Source: Geodermatophilaceae bacterium URHA0031 (lineage in GTDB: Bacteria > Actinomycetota > Actinomycetes > Mycobacteriales > Geodermatophilaceae). Taken from it: a stretch of DNA of 64,000 nt. The translations under genes were made by a program, and so were the position numbers. Location: contig JHVP01000009.1 in the NCBI GenBank assembly GCA_000620205.1, positions 132,119 through 196,118 on the forward strand. The letters run 5' to 3'. Below the pieces are notes generated by a model. It saw only the letters and a list, made by a program, of their open reading frames with translations. It did not search any database and was not told where the DNA came from. This document shows positions 10,573 to 19,040 of this stretch, piece by piece (within the stretch, counting starts at the first letter, position 1; every line of letters begins with the position of its first letter).

Positions 10573-10846
10573 CGGGACCACCTCGTCGTGAGTCGCGGAA
10601 GCACCGAGTGCAGCAGCGGGTGCGGCCGGGCGGCCGGCCCGCGCGCACGGCATCCGTGACGCGCTGCCGGCCGGGACGCGGTGCGATCCCCTCGGCGCGG
10701 TCCGCTGTCCCGCGGGTCGCCGGACGCGGCCGTGTGCCCCCTGCGCCCGGATCGACGGCCTCGCCGAGCCAGGGCCAGCGCTCCCGAGCCCGAGGGGCGG
10801 TCGACCCCACCGGCTCGGACCGGTGCAGGGCCGACCCAGGAGGCGC

Positions 10847-11719
10847 TCACGCCAGCCGGACAGGCGCTCCCGGCCGGACCTCGCCGTCGGTGAGGACGTC
10901 GGCGCGCAGGCCGCCCCGGTGGATGAGTGGCCGCAACAGGCCGGGGCCGCTCAGCCGCTCCAGGTGCACGCACGGCTCGCACGGTCGCCGGCCCTCGCAG
11001 AGCACGTCGCCGACCAGGAAGCGGCGGCCCACCAGGGCGTTGAGGTCGATGCCGCGGGTCAGGACGTTGCGCCGGGTGGCGGCGAAGTCGACGGCGTGGC
11101 CGGCGGCGGCGAGCTCGTCGAGCACCTCCGCGGCGATGAGCGTCAGGTCGTACCCCGGCCGGCGATCGCCGCGCGGGCTGAACGTCCCGGCGCCGGCGGC
11201 GTACCGGTCACCCTCCAGCCCACGGCCGACGCGGGCGACGGCCACCTCCAGCACCTGCATCGGCGCCTCGGCGGCGGGTGCGACGGCCAGCGCCTCGACG
11301 CTGCCGCGCAGGTCCCGCCCGACCGTCGCCGGGCGCAGCACCGGGTCGAGGGAGGCGACGGCGTAGGCGGCGGTGATCGGCAGCTCCGCGGTCGCCCGGC
11401 CCAGGAGGTCCGGGTCCTGCGGGCTGAGCACGACGCCCGGCGGGGTGCCGAAGGCCAGCGTGGCGACCTCCGTGCCGGCGGTCTGCACGACCGCGATCCA
11501 CCAGCCGGCCCACTGGAAGCCGGTGGGGTCGGCGATGGGCACCAGCCCCGAGCCCTGTCCGGCCAGCCAGGAGCGCCACGCGCCCAGCGCCTGGTGCAGG
11601 TCGCCGGCGGGCAGCGGCAGGTCGGTCACCGGCACCTCGGTGACCGAGGCCAGGCAGGCGGCGAACCCGCGGGCCACCGCACTGGTCGACGGCGCGGTCG
11701 GCAGGTCGGTGTCGATCAC
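10847..11719 (-). CDS. MOSC-domain protein with an extra N-terminal domain
   Basis: The 290-aa product has about 120 residues of an unassigned N-terminal domain (LHQALGAWRSWLAGQGSGLV, PTGFQWAGWWIAVVQTAG). A C-terminal MOSC domain begins near VEALAVAPAAEAPMQ, with LEGDRYAAGAGTFS, TRRNVLTRGIDLNALVGRRF and the cysteine motif RRPCEPCVHLERLS. MOSC domains bind or transfer sulfur, or act with molybdenum cofactor in N-oxide reductases. Start GTG 11719 overlaps the stop of the upstream PLP-enzyme gene (GTGA), which implies translational coupling. The pairing with a Cys/Met-type PLP enzyme suggests sulfur transfer chemistry, but that is inference. The N-terminal domain resembles no family I can name with confidence. 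Confidence 0.75.
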   Translation of the reverse strand: MIDTDLPTAPSTSAVARGFAACLASVTEVPVTDLPLPAGDLHQALGAWRSWLAGQGSGLVPIADPTGFQWAGWWIAVVQTAGTEVATLAFGTPPGVVLSPQDPDLLGRATAELPITAAYAVASLDPVLRPATVGRDLRGSVEALAVAPAAEAPMQVLEVAVARVGRGLEGDRYAAGAGTFSPRGDRRPGYDLTLIAAEVLDELAAAGHAVDFAATRRNVLTRGIDLNALVGRRFLVGDVLCEGRRPCEPCVHLERLSGPGLLRPLIHRGGLRADVLTDGEVRPGAPVRLA

Positions 11720-12858
11720 GACGGCGGCCGGACGTCGAGGGCGGTGCTGAGATCGGCCCACAGGTCCTCGACGTGCTCGCAGCCCACGCTCAGGCGCAGC
11801 AGCCCGGCCGGGACGTGCTCCTGGCCCGGCAGCTTCGCGCGCCGCTCGATCGTGGACTCGACCCCGCCGAGGCTGGTGGCGTGCGAGATGACCCGCAGGG
11901 CTCCGCAGACCGCATCGGCGGTGGCGGCGTCGGGCAGCTCGAAGCCGAGCACCGTGCCGAACCCGCGCATCTGCCGGGCGGCGCGGGCGTGCTCGGGATC
12001 GTCGGGCAGGCCCGGGTACCGCACCCGGCCGACCGCAGGGTGCGCCGCCAGCCGGCGGGCGAGTTCGCCGGCCGTCTCCTGCTCCTGGCGCAGCCGCACG
12101 GCCAGGGTGCGGGCGCCGCGCAGGGCGAGGAACGCCTCCAGCGCGCCCGGGGTGGCGCCGGCGACCTCGCGGCGGCGGCTCAGCCGCGCCCGGTCCTCGG
12201 GGCGGCGGCACACCACCAGGCCGAGGAGCAGGTCGGAGTGGCCACCGATCGACTTGGTCGCGCTGTGCACGACGAGGTCCGCGCCCAGGTCGAGCGGGTT
12301 CTGCAGCAGCGGGGTGGCGAAGGTGCTGTCCACCGCCACCAGCGCGCCGGCCGCGGCGGCCGCCCGAGCGACCTCGGCGATGTCGACGACCTGCAGCAGC
12401 GGGTTGCTCGGGGTCTCCAGCCAGACCAGGTCCGCGTCGGCGACCGCCGCGATCAGCTCCCGGCCGTCGGTCATGTCCACGATCCGCGAGCGCCACCGGC
12501 TCCCGGCCGCCGCGCCATCGGCCAGCAGGCCCCGCAGCCCGGTGTAGCTGTCCCGGGGCACGACCACGCGGGCGCCCACCGGCAGCAGCTCCAGGACGGC
12601 GGCGATCGCGGCCATCCCCGAGGAGAAGGCCACCGCCGGGCCGCCCTCCAGGTCACCGATCAGCCTCTCCAGCGCCTCCCAGCCGGGGGTGCCGTCGTCG
12701 CGGGAGTACTCCCGCTCCGTCACCCCGCCCGGTGCGGCCCGGAAGTTCGACGCCGGCACGATCGGGACGTTCAGCGGCTGCCCCGGCTCGTGGCTGCCGC
12801 GGCCCAGGACCGCCAGCCGGGTCTCCACCCGCAGGTCGGCCGGCGGTTCACCCTGCAC
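11716..12858 (-). CDS. Cys/Met-metabolism PLP-dependent enzyme (cystathionine gamma-synthase/lyase type)
   Basis: This 380-aa fold-type I aminotransferase-like enzyme has the family signatures AFSSGMAAIAAVLEL, WLETPSNPLLQVVDI (Asp/Ser region), DSTFATPLLQNPLDLGADLVVHS, ATKSIGGHSD with the PLP-binding lysine, and the C-terminal SLGGVESTIERR. Such enzymes act on cystathionine, O-acyl-homoserine, cysteine or methionine by gamma- or beta-elimination/replacement; the sequence does not decide which. Start GTG 12858 is preferred to 12867 because GGAGAGG lies about 9 nt upstream. It is translationally coupled to the MOSC gene and divergent from an XRE-cupin regulator with TGCA half-sites between. It probably answers to that regulator. 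Confidence 0.88.
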   Translation of the reverse strand: MQGEPPADLRVETRLAVLGRGSHEPGQPLNVPIVPASNFRAAPGGVTEREYSRDDGTPGWEALERLIGDLEGGPAVAFSSGMAAIAAVLELLPVGARVVVPRDSYTGLRGLLADGAAAGSRWRSRIVDMTDGRELIAAVADADLVWLETPSNPLLQVVDIAEVARAAAAAGALVAVDSTFATPLLQNPLDLGADLVVHSATKSIGGHSDLLLGLVVCRRPEDRARLSRRREVAGATPGALEAFLALRGARTLAVRLRQEQETAGELARRLAAHPAVGRVRYPGLPDDPEHARAARQMRGFGTVLGFELPDAATADAVCGALRVISHATSLGGVESTIERRAKLPGQEHVPAGLLRLSVGCEHVEDLWADLSTALDVRPPS

Positions 12859-12885
12859 GGACCTCACCCCTCTCCGTCGTTGTGA

Positions 12886-12899
12886 TGCACTATGTTGCA
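12886..12899. promoter_or_regulatory. Candidate operator/promoter between PLP-enzyme gene and XRE-cupin gene
   Basis: TGCA-CTATGT-TGCA is an inverted repeat of two TGCA half-sites. On the plus strand it contains the -10-like TATGTT (12891-12896), and on the minus strand CATAGT (12894-12889). A protein bound here would cover both promoters. The XRE-cupin protein encoded next door is the obvious candidate. Motif evidence only. Confidence 0.45.
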
Positions 12900-12932
12900 C
12901 CATGGCAGGCAGCGTAGAGGGAGGTGTGCGGG

Positions 12933-13526
12933 ATGACGCAAGCCGTCGTCGCGGTCAACGAGTTGATCGGTGAACGGGTCCGGCAGCACCGGACGGCCCG
13001 TGGCTGGACGCTGGACGAGCTCGCGGACCGCTCCCGGGTCAGCCGTCGGATGCTCATCACCATCGAGCACGGTGCGGGCAACCCGAGCATCGCCACGCTG
13101 CTGCGGATCAGCGACGCGCTCGCGGTGGGCCTGCCGGTGCTGGTCGACGTCCAGCGGCCGCGTGCGCTGACCGTCACCCCGGCCGGCGACGCACCGGTGC
13201 TGTGGCACGGACCGAGCGGCGGGCAGGCCCAGCTGGTCGCCGGCACCGAGCCGCCCGACGTCGTCGAGCTGTGGGACTGGGTCCTGCAGCCGGGGGAGGA
13301 GCACACCAGCGACCCGCACAGCGCCGGCACGCGGGAGCTGCTGCTCGTGCTGCAGGGGGAGGTCGACCTCCGCGTGGGGGACAGCACCGAGCGGCTGGCC
13401 GTGGGCGACTCCGCGGCCTTCGCCGGCGACGTCGCCCACGGCTACGCGACCCCGGCCGACGCGGCCACGCCCGCCCGGTTCGCCCTCACCGTGTTCCAGC
13501 CCCACGCCGGCGGAGGCCGCAGATGA
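12933..13526 (+). CDS. XRE-family regulator with C-terminal cupin sensor domain
   Basis: This 197-aa protein is of the common HTH_XRE-cupin type. The helix-turn-helix lies at about residues 10-65 (IGERVRQHRTARGWTLDELA, SRVSRRMLITIEHGAGNPS). The cupin-2 barrel is at about 105-180 (WVLQPGEEHTSDPHSAGTRE, LLVLQGEVDLRVGD, GDSAAFAGDVAHGY). The cupin presumably binds a small effector or metal. ATG 12933 follows GAGGGAGGTG at about 8 nt. The next gene starts on the stop codon (ATGA). It is divergent from the PLP-enzyme/MOSC pair, so it probably controls both arms of this divergon. Confidence 0.88.
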   Translation: MTQAVVAVNELIGERVRQHRTARGWTLDELADRSRVSRRMLITIEHGAGNPSIATLLRISDALAVGLPVLVDVQRPRALTVTPAGDAPVLWHGPSGGQAQLVAGTEPPDVVELWDWVLQPGEEHTSDPHSAGTRELLLVLQGEVDLRVGDSTERLAVGDSAAFAGDVAHGYATPADAATPARFALTVFQPHAGGGRR

Positions 13527-14281
13527 CCCACCCCCAGGACGCCGCCCCGCCCACCGACGCGGAGGAGTGGCTGGCCGCCGCCTCGGTCGACGCCGCCGTG
13601 TTCGCCCTCCGGCCGGACTACCGGGCGCTGCTGCTGACCGCCGACGGCCTGCGCGGCGGACCGAGCGACGAGACCAGCGAGCGCGTCCTCGCCGCCGCCG
13701 AGGGCACCGCCCGCCGGGTGCTGGACGGGCAGCAGCCCGAACAGCTGCCGCACCCGGCCGCCTGGCGCGAGGCATACCGGGCCTTCGGCGCCAAGCCGCA
13801 GCGCACCCGACCCAGCGTGGAGGCGCTGCTGCGGCGCCTCGAGCCGGACGGGCTGCCGCGCATCGACCGGATCACCAACGTCTACAACGCCGTCTCCATC
13901 GCCCACCTGCTGCCGCTGGGCGGGGAGGACCGCGCCGCCTACGCCGGGCCGCCCCGGCTCGTCCGGGCCGACGGGAGCGAGCCCTTCGACACCACCGCCG
14001 GCGGCGAGCCCGTCGTCGAGCACCCCGAGCCCGGCGAGGTCGTCTGGCGCGACCCGGCCGCCGTCACCTGCCGCCGCTGGAACTGGCGCCAGGGCGTCCG
14101 CACCCGCATCACCACCGACACCACCAGCGCGGTGTTCATCCTCGACGCCCTCGACCCGCTCGCCGACGCGGAGCTGCACGCCGCGGCCGACGCCCTCACC
14201 GACGGACTGCTCGCCCTCGACCCGGACGCCGTCGTCCACCGGCGGCTGATCGGCGCCGCCGACCGCACCATGGTGGTCTGA
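13523..14281 (+). CDS. B3/B4-domain protein
   Basis: The 252-aa protein matches the B3/4 domain, the fold found in the beta subunit of phenylalanyl-tRNA synthetase and also in stand-alone proteins. Recognisable parts are WREAYRAFGAKPQRTRPSVEALLRRL, LPRIDRITNVYNAVSIAHLLPLGGED and GEVVWRDPAAVTCRRWNWRQG. Stand-alone B3/4 proteins may bind or hydrolyse mischarged amino acids or aminoacyl-tRNA, but this is not established. It overlaps the regulator stop by 4 bp (ATGA) and lies 51 bp before the E1-like gene, so the three form one operon. Pairing of XRE-cupin with B3/4 is a recurrent actinobacterial arrangement. Confidence 0.82.
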   Translation: MTHPQDAAPPTDAEEWLAAASVDAAVFALRPDYRALLLTADGLRGGPSDETSERVLAAAEGTARRVLDGQQPEQLPHPAAWREAYRAFGAKPQRTRPSVEALLRRLEPDGLPRIDRITNVYNAVSIAHLLPLGGEDRAAYAGPPRLVRADGSEPFDTTAGGEPVVEHPEPGEVVWRDPAAVTCRRWNWRQGVRTRITTDTTSAVFILDALDPLADAELHAAADALTDGLLALDPDAVVHRRLIGAADRTMVV

Positions 14282-14332
14282 CGTGCCCGTCCACCGCCGG
14301 CACGCCGCACACCACTCCCAGGAGCCGAGCCG

Positions 14333-16654
14333 ATGACCCTCACCGCCGCCCAGCCCGGCAGCAGCACCGACCAGGTCCTGCGCGAGATCGAGCAGCGCGT
14401 GCTGTGGCTCGCCACCGCGATCGTCGACCACGCCAACCGGGTGCGCCCGAACCCCAGCGGGCTCAAGGTCGGGGGTCACCAGGCGTCCAGCGCCTCCATG
14501 GTGACGATCATGACGTCGCTGTGGCTGGAGCAGCTGCAGGCCGAGGACCGGGTGAGCGTCAAGCCGCACGCCTCGCCGGTGCTGCACGCGCTGGAGTACC
14601 TGCTCGGCCAGCTCGACGCCTCGCACCTGACGACCCTCCGGGAGTTCGGTGGCCTGCAGAGCTATCCCAGCCGGCTGAAGGACCCCGTCCCGGCGGACTA
14701 CTCGACCGGCAGCGTCGGCATCGGTGCCACCGCGCCGATCTGGGGTGCCATCGCCCGCCGGTACGTCAACACCCAGCTCGGGGCCGGCGGTACGGGCCGG
14801 CAGTGGTCGCTGGTGGGGGACGCCGAACTGGACGAGGGCGCGGTCTGGGAGGCCGTGCTCGACCCGATGGTCGCCGAGCTCGGCGAGGTCGTCTGGGTCG
14901 TCGACCTCAACCGGCAGTCACTGGACCGCGTCGTCCCGACGATGGGCGCCACCCGGCTGCAGGGCATGTTCGCCGCGGCCGGCTGGCAGGTGCTCACCGT
15001 CAAGTACGGGCGGCTGCTCGAGGACCTGTTCGCGCGTCCCGGTGGGGGTGCCCTCCGCGCGCGGATCGACGAGATGTCCAACCCCGAGTACCAGCGCCTC
15101 CTCCGGCACGACCCGGCCGACCTGCGCCGGTTGCTGCCCGGCGACGGACCGGGAGCCGCGGACGTCGACGCGCTCGTCGCCGACGTACCGGACGCCGATC
15201 TGGCCGCCGCGGTGCGCAACCTCGGGGGCCACGACCTCGCCGCCCTGCGCAGCGCCTTCGCGCAGATCGACGACACCCGGCCCACCGTCGTCCTCGCCTA
15301 CACCCTCAAGGGCTACGGGCTGGCCACCGAGGGGCACCCGCAGAACCACTCCGCGCTGCTGACCGAGCACCAGCTGCACGAGCTCGCCGCCCGCCTGGGT
15401 GTCGACCCCGCCGACCCGTGGGCCGGCTTCCCGGGTGACGGCGCTCCGGCGCGGCTGCTGGCCGACGCGGCTCGGCGGCTCCGGCGAGCGGCGTACGAGC
15501 CCCAGGCCGCGCCGCAGATCCCGGCCGACCTCGGTCGCACGCCGTCCGGGACGGCGACCACCCAGGCCGCGCTCGGCCGCACCCTGCTGGACCTGAACCG
15601 CGCCGCTCCCGAGGCAGGCCGCCGGGTGGTGACCGTCAGCCCCGACGTCAGCTCGTCGACCAACCTCGGCGGCTGGGTCAACAAGGTCGGCGTCTGGTCG
15701 CACGAGGACCGGCGCAACTGGTTCGCCGACGACGCCGAGACGATCCTGCACTGGCGGGAGCGGCCGACCGGCCAGCACATCGAGCTGGGCATCGCCGAGA
15801 CGAACCTGGTCGGCGCGATCGGCGAGCTGGGGGCGACGTGGAGCCGGTGGGGGCAGCCGCTGCTGCCGATCGGCGTCCTCTACGACCCGTTCGTCGAGCG
15901 GGCGCTCGAGCCCTGGTCGTTCGGCATCTACGCCGGCGGTCAGTCGATCCTGGTGGGCACCCCGTCCGGGGTGACGCTGGCCGCCGAGGGCGGCGCGCAC
16001 CAGTCGATCACCACGCCGTCCGTCGGGCTGGAGCAGCCCGGCTGCGTCACCTACGAGCCGGCGTTCGCCCTGGACACCGAGTGGTGCCTGCTCGCCTCGC
16101 TGGCCCGGCTCGGCCGGCCCGGCGGCTCCTCGGCCTACCTGCGGCTGTCCACCCGCCCGGTCGACCAGTCGCTGGCCGCGGTCCCCGCCGACCCGGCCGC
16201 CCGCGAGCGGCGGAGGCGGCACGTCGTGGCCGGTGCCTGGTCCCTGCGGCACGCCGTCTCCGACCCCGGCGTCACGCTGGTCGCGATGGGCGCCGTCGTC
16301 CCCGAGGTGCTGGCCGCCGCCGACCGGCTCGGCGACCTCGGGATCGCCGCGGACGTCGTGGTGGTCACCAGCCCCGGGCTGCTGTTCCGGGCGCTGCAGG
16401 CCCGCCGGGGGCTGGACGACGCCGCGACCTGGGTCCTCGACGCCGTCTTCCCGCCGGACCGGGCCCGGCCGATGGTCACCGTGCTCGACGGTCACCCGCA
16501 CACCCTGGCGTTCCTCGCCGGTGTCCGCGGGGTGCCGGCTGCCCACCTGGGGGTCACGCAGTTCGGCCAGAGCGGCGACCTGGCCTCGGTGTACGCGCTG
16601 CACGGCCTGGACACCGACACGGTGATCGGTGCCGCGCTCGACCTCGTCGACTGA
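14333..16654 (+). CDS. Thiamine-diphosphate enzyme, homodimeric 2-oxoacid dehydrogenase E1 / transketolase-like
   Basis: This 773-aa protein has the full three-domain layout of the transketolase/AceE branch. The ThDP-binding motif appears as GDAELDEGAVWEAVL...VVDLNRQSLDRVVP, which parallels the GDGE-x-N motif and NLQRLDGPV region of homodimeric pyruvate dehydrogenase E1. A pyrimidine-binding domain follows (RVVTVSPDVSSSTNLGGW, IELGIAETNLVGAIGELG) and then a transketolase C-terminal domain (GVTLVAMGAVVPEVLAAADRL). It is shorter than AceE (about 890 aa), and no E2 or E3 gene is nearby, so the acceptor is unknown. ATG 14333 has AGGAG 7 nt upstream. It is the last gene of the XRE-cupin operon, with a hairpin terminator after it. 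Confidence 0.85.
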   Translation: MTLTAAQPGSSTDQVLREIEQRVLWLATAIVDHANRVRPNPSGLKVGGHQASSASMVTIMTSLWLEQLQAEDRVSVKPHASPVLHALEYLLGQLDASHLTTLREFGGLQSYPSRLKDPVPADYSTGSVGIGATAPIWGAIARRYVNTQLGAGGTGRQWSLVGDAELDEGAVWEAVLDPMVAELGEVVWVVDLNRQSLDRVVPTMGATRLQGMFAAAGWQVLTVKYGRLLEDLFARPGGGALRARIDEMSNPEYQRLLRHDPADLRRLLPGDGPGAADVDALVADVPDADLAAAVRNLGGHDLAALRSAFAQIDDTRPTVVLAYTLKGYGLATEGHPQNHSALLTEHQLHELAARLGVDPADPWAGFPGDGAPARLLADAARRLRRAAYEPQAAPQIPADLGRTPSGTATTQAALGRTLLDLNRAAPEAGRRVVTVSPDVSSSTNLGGWVNKVGVWSHEDRRNWFADDAETILHWRERPTGQHIELGIAETNLVGAIGELGATWSRWGQPLLPIGVLYDPFVERALEPWSFGIYAGGQSILVGTPSGVTLAAEGGAHQSITTPSVGLEQPGCVTYEPAFALDTEWCLLASLARLGRPGGSSAYLRLSTRPVDQSLAAVPADPAARERRRRHVVAGAWSLRHAVSDPGVTLVAMGAVVPEVLAAADRLGDLGIAADVVVVTSPGLLFRALQARRGLDDAATWVLDAVFPPDRARPMVTVLDGHPHTLAFLAGVRGVPAAHLGVTQFGQSGDLASVYALHGLDTDTVIGAALDLVD

Positions 16655-16680
16655 CCGTCGCGTACCCGCCGCCGAACGCG

Positions 16681-16716
16681 CCGAGGGCCCTCTCAGGAGA
16701 TCGAGAGGGCCCTCGG
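16681..16716. terminator. Strong bidirectional hairpin terminator
   Basis: Perfect 14-bp stem CCGAGGGCCCTCTC (16681-16694) / GAGAGGGCCCTCGG (16703-16716) with an 8-nt loop, followed by a short T-containing stretch (GTCGTT). It lies between the convergent E1-like and beta-helix genes and can end both transcripts. Confidence 0.85.
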
Positions 16717-16745
16717 GTCGTGCGGTCGTTCAGTGCTGCAGCGGG

Positions 16746-18167
16746 TCACGCACCGCCGCAGCCGATGTTGATCCCGGTGACTCCCTCGCCCAGCAGGGCG
16801 ACCCCGCAGGAGTTGCCGGAGAACACGATGCCCGGCCCGGGGACCGGGGTCGGGACCACGTTGCCGGCCGCATCGGTGAAGACCGTCCCCGGCGGGAAGC
16901 CGACCAGGATGTCCAGCGGTGCGAGGAACGGCTCAGCCGGCCCGGGACCGTCGACGTCCACCGACGTGATGTTGCCCTGGATCGTGTTGTTGACCACCGC
17001 GACGTCCGTGACCGGACCCGCCGCGTCGGGCTGGTCGGTGTTGAACAGCGGCAGGGTGAGCAGCAGCAGCCCGGCAGCCGGGAAGTCCAGCGTCTGCGCC
17101 GGCGGCGTCGGGCCGTTGTCGGTGATGGTGTTGCCCTTGATCAGCACCGAGTCCATGTTGACCACGGCGACGCCGGTCCCGGAGACCGCCAGCTGGCCCT
17201 CCACCTGACCGATGCCGGCCAGGCAGAACCGGTGGTTGTCGGTGACCGTGTTGCCCACGACCGCCCATGCGCCGGCCTCGATCGTGGACGGCGCGACCAC
17301 CGGCACCTCGGTGTTGCCGTCGTCGAACAGGTTGAGGCCCACGCAGTTGTTGGTCACCGTGTTGCGGACCAACGTGCCGGTCCGCGACTCGCGGATGAAG
17401 ATCCCCAGGTTCCACCCGTCGGACGTGTTGTCCGCGACGTAGGCCCTGGCGTCAGCCGAGTCCGAGACGGAGATGCCGGCGGTCCCGCTGCTGCCGCTGG
17501 TCCCCTCCTGCTGGATGCCGCGGTCGAGGCCCTGCTCCACGTTGTGGGTGATCCGGCTGCCGGTCGAGTTGCTGACCAGGATCCCGTACCGGTCGTGCGC
17601 GACCCCCTTCGTGTGGGAGACCTCGACGTCGTTGCCCGTCTCGACGACGATGCCGTTGGCCGGGTGGTTCACCGTCTGCAGCCCGGTCACGCTGACCGGG
17701 CTGTCCGGGTTGAAGAAGAAGAGCGCCGAGACGTCATCGGACAGGCTCTGCTGGAGCTCCGCCCCTGTGCCGGTGGTCGTGCTCTCCGGGTCGTGCCGTG
17801 CCCACTCCAACCAGCAGGCGTTGCCTGCCTCCGGGGCCGCCTGCTGGTCCTCGACGACCGTCCAGTCGGGCCAGGTGATCCGGGTCTCGTCGCTCCCCGC
17901 GCCGGTGATGGTCAGGCCCTTGCCCTCGATGCAGACGGCCTGGTTCTCGTAGGTGCCGGCGAGCAGCTGGATGGTGTCGCCGCTGCTGGCCTGGTCGACG
18001 GCGTCCTGGATCGACTGACCGGGTTCGACGACCCAGGTGTCGTGCTCGCCGGCAGACGCAACACCCGCGGGCACGGCCGCGAACATCAGGGCGAGCGCGC
18101 TGACGAGCGAGAGCTTGCGTGCCAGTGCGGCACGCGGCTTCCGCCTCTCGGAATGGTGCATGGTCAT
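16746..18167 (-). CDS. Secreted right-handed parallel beta-helix protein
   Basis: The 473-aa product starts with a basic segment and a Sec signal peptide (LSLVSALALMFAAVPAGVASA, cleavage likely after ASA). QSIQDAVDQASSGDTIQLLAGTY marks the entry of a pectate-lyase/NosD-type beta-helix. Asn-rich rungs such as GIVVETGNDVEVSHT, YGILVSNSTGSRITHN, NTVTNNCVGLNLFDDGN and NTITDNGP follow the parallel beta-helix repeat. Such folds occur in polysaccharide-active enzymes and adhesins, but I see no catalytic triad to name an activity. ATG 18167 has GGAG 6 nt upstream; ATG 18161 is an alternative. It shares a terminator with the E1-like gene on the other strand. Confidence 0.8.
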   Translation of the reverse strand: MTMHHSERRKPRAALARKLSLVSALALMFAAVPAGVASAGEHDTWVVEPGQSIQDAVDQASSGDTIQLLAGTYENQAVCIEGKGLTITGAGSDETRITWPDWTVVEDQQAAPEAGNACWLEWARHDPESTTTGTGAELQQSLSDDVSALFFFNPDSPVSVTGLQTVNHPANGIVVETGNDVEVSHTKGVAHDRYGILVSNSTGSRITHNVEQGLDRGIQQEGTSGSSGTAGISVSDSADARAYVADNTSDGWNLGIFIRESRTGTLVRNTVTNNCVGLNLFDDGNTEVPVVAPSTIEAGAWAVVGNTVTDNHRFCLAGIGQVEGQLAVSGTGVAVVNMDSVLIKGNTITDNGPTPPAQTLDFPAAGLLLLTLPLFNTDQPDAAGPVTDVAVVNNTIQGNITSVDVDGPGPAEPFLAPLDILVGFPPGTVFTDAAGNVVPTPVPGPGIVFSGNSCGVALLGEGVTGINIGCGGA

Positions 18168-18435
18168 TCCCTTCTCCGGTGCGGGACACGCCTGCGGAGC
18201 GCGACGTGGACGTTGGGAGGTGGGTGAGTTCCGGCTGTGAGCCACCTGGCAACGCCGGGGACCACCATCGCGGCCTCGATCCAGTGGCGTGAACGGCCCG
18301 CGGGTCGGGAATTGGTGCCCACCGCAGGTCGGGGGGGCGACCTCAGGAGGGGGTGCACCCCCCTCGCGTCGCGTGACCCGGCCGCACCCTCAGGTGGACG
18401 CGTCGGGCGGAGACGCCCCCGTCGTCGTGCGCTGG

Positions 18436-18924
18436 TCAGGCGCTGCGGCCGCGCCTCCGGGCCGCCACGTACCCCTCGGGCATGCCCGGCCCCGGCCGGG
18501 CCTGCACGTCGTCCGGGTCGTGGGCTCCGCACCGCGTGCAGAGGCTGTGCGACTCGACGGCACCCCCGCACTCGGCATGCGTGTAGAGGACGGGCGGCTC
18601 GCCCGCGCCGGCCCACCGGTCACCCCACTGCGTGAGCGCGACGATGGAGGCCGACAGGTCGCGGCCCATCGGCGTCAGGACGTAGTCGAACTGCTCGGGC
18701 TGCTCGGCGTACCGCCGTCGCTCCATCAGCCCCGCGCCGACGAAGGCGTCCAGTCGCGCCGTCAGCACGTTGGGCGCGATGCCCAGCCCCCGCTGGAAGT
18801 CGCTGAACCTGGTCACGCCGGCGAACAGCGCGTCCCGGACGATCAGCAGGCTCCAGCGCTCACCCACCACCTCCAGGGCGCGGGCCATCGAGCACACCTC
18901 GCGGTCGTACGTCCTCCCGAGCAT
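18436..18924 (-). CDS. HxlR-family (MarR-like winged helix) regulator
   Basis: The 162-aa protein has the HxlR signature: an N-terminal cysteine in DREVCSMARALEVVGERWSLLIVRDALFAG, then TRFSDFQRGLGIAPNVLTARLDAFVGAGLM and the wing YVLTPMGRDL. The first cysteine is the redox- or electrophile-sensing residue in several HxlR proteins. The C-terminal tail has CGG and CTRCG, a possible extra zinc-ribbon-like segment not seen in minimal HxlR proteins. ATG 18924 lies 6 nt after TACTCT (18936-18931), so the mRNA is probably leaderless. That -10 touches one of two direct repeats that look like its own operator. It is divergent from an SRPBCC gene. Confidence 0.88.
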   Translation of the reverse strand: MLGRTYDREVCSMARALEVVGERWSLLIVRDALFAGVTRFSDFQRGLGIAPNVLTARLDAFVGAGLMERRRYAEQPEQFDYVLTPMGRDLSASIVALTQWGDRWAGAGEPPVLYTHAECGGAVESHSLCTRCGAHDPDDVQARPGPGMPEGYVAARRRGRSA

Positions 18925-18933
18925 GCGGCCAGA

Positions 18934-18986
18934 GTACTTGCTTCACGCTAGCGTCAGCACTACCGTGACTTGCATCACGAAAGTAC
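18934..18986. promoter_or_regulatory. Operator-like direct and inverted repeats, HxlR/SRPBCC intergenic region
   Basis: Direct repeats ACTTGCTTCACG (18936-18947) and ACTTGCATCACG (18968-18979) match at 11 of 12 positions and are 32 bp apart, close to three helical turns. Terminal GTACTT (18934-18939) and AAGTAC (18981-18986) form an inverted repeat around them. The first repeat abuts the HxlR -10 box, so binding would repress hxlR and could control the divergent gene. Confidence 0.6.
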
Positions 18987-19040
18987 GGATGTCGAGCCGG
19001 TGGAGGAGCCGGACGGCACGGACCGAGAGGTGCACCCAGC

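Noticed and set aside
10573-10846. Possible gene in the 274-bp gap between the GYD and MOSC genes
   Set aside because: The frames found are antisense-like, basic and low-complexity, without a convincing start; treated as intergenic.
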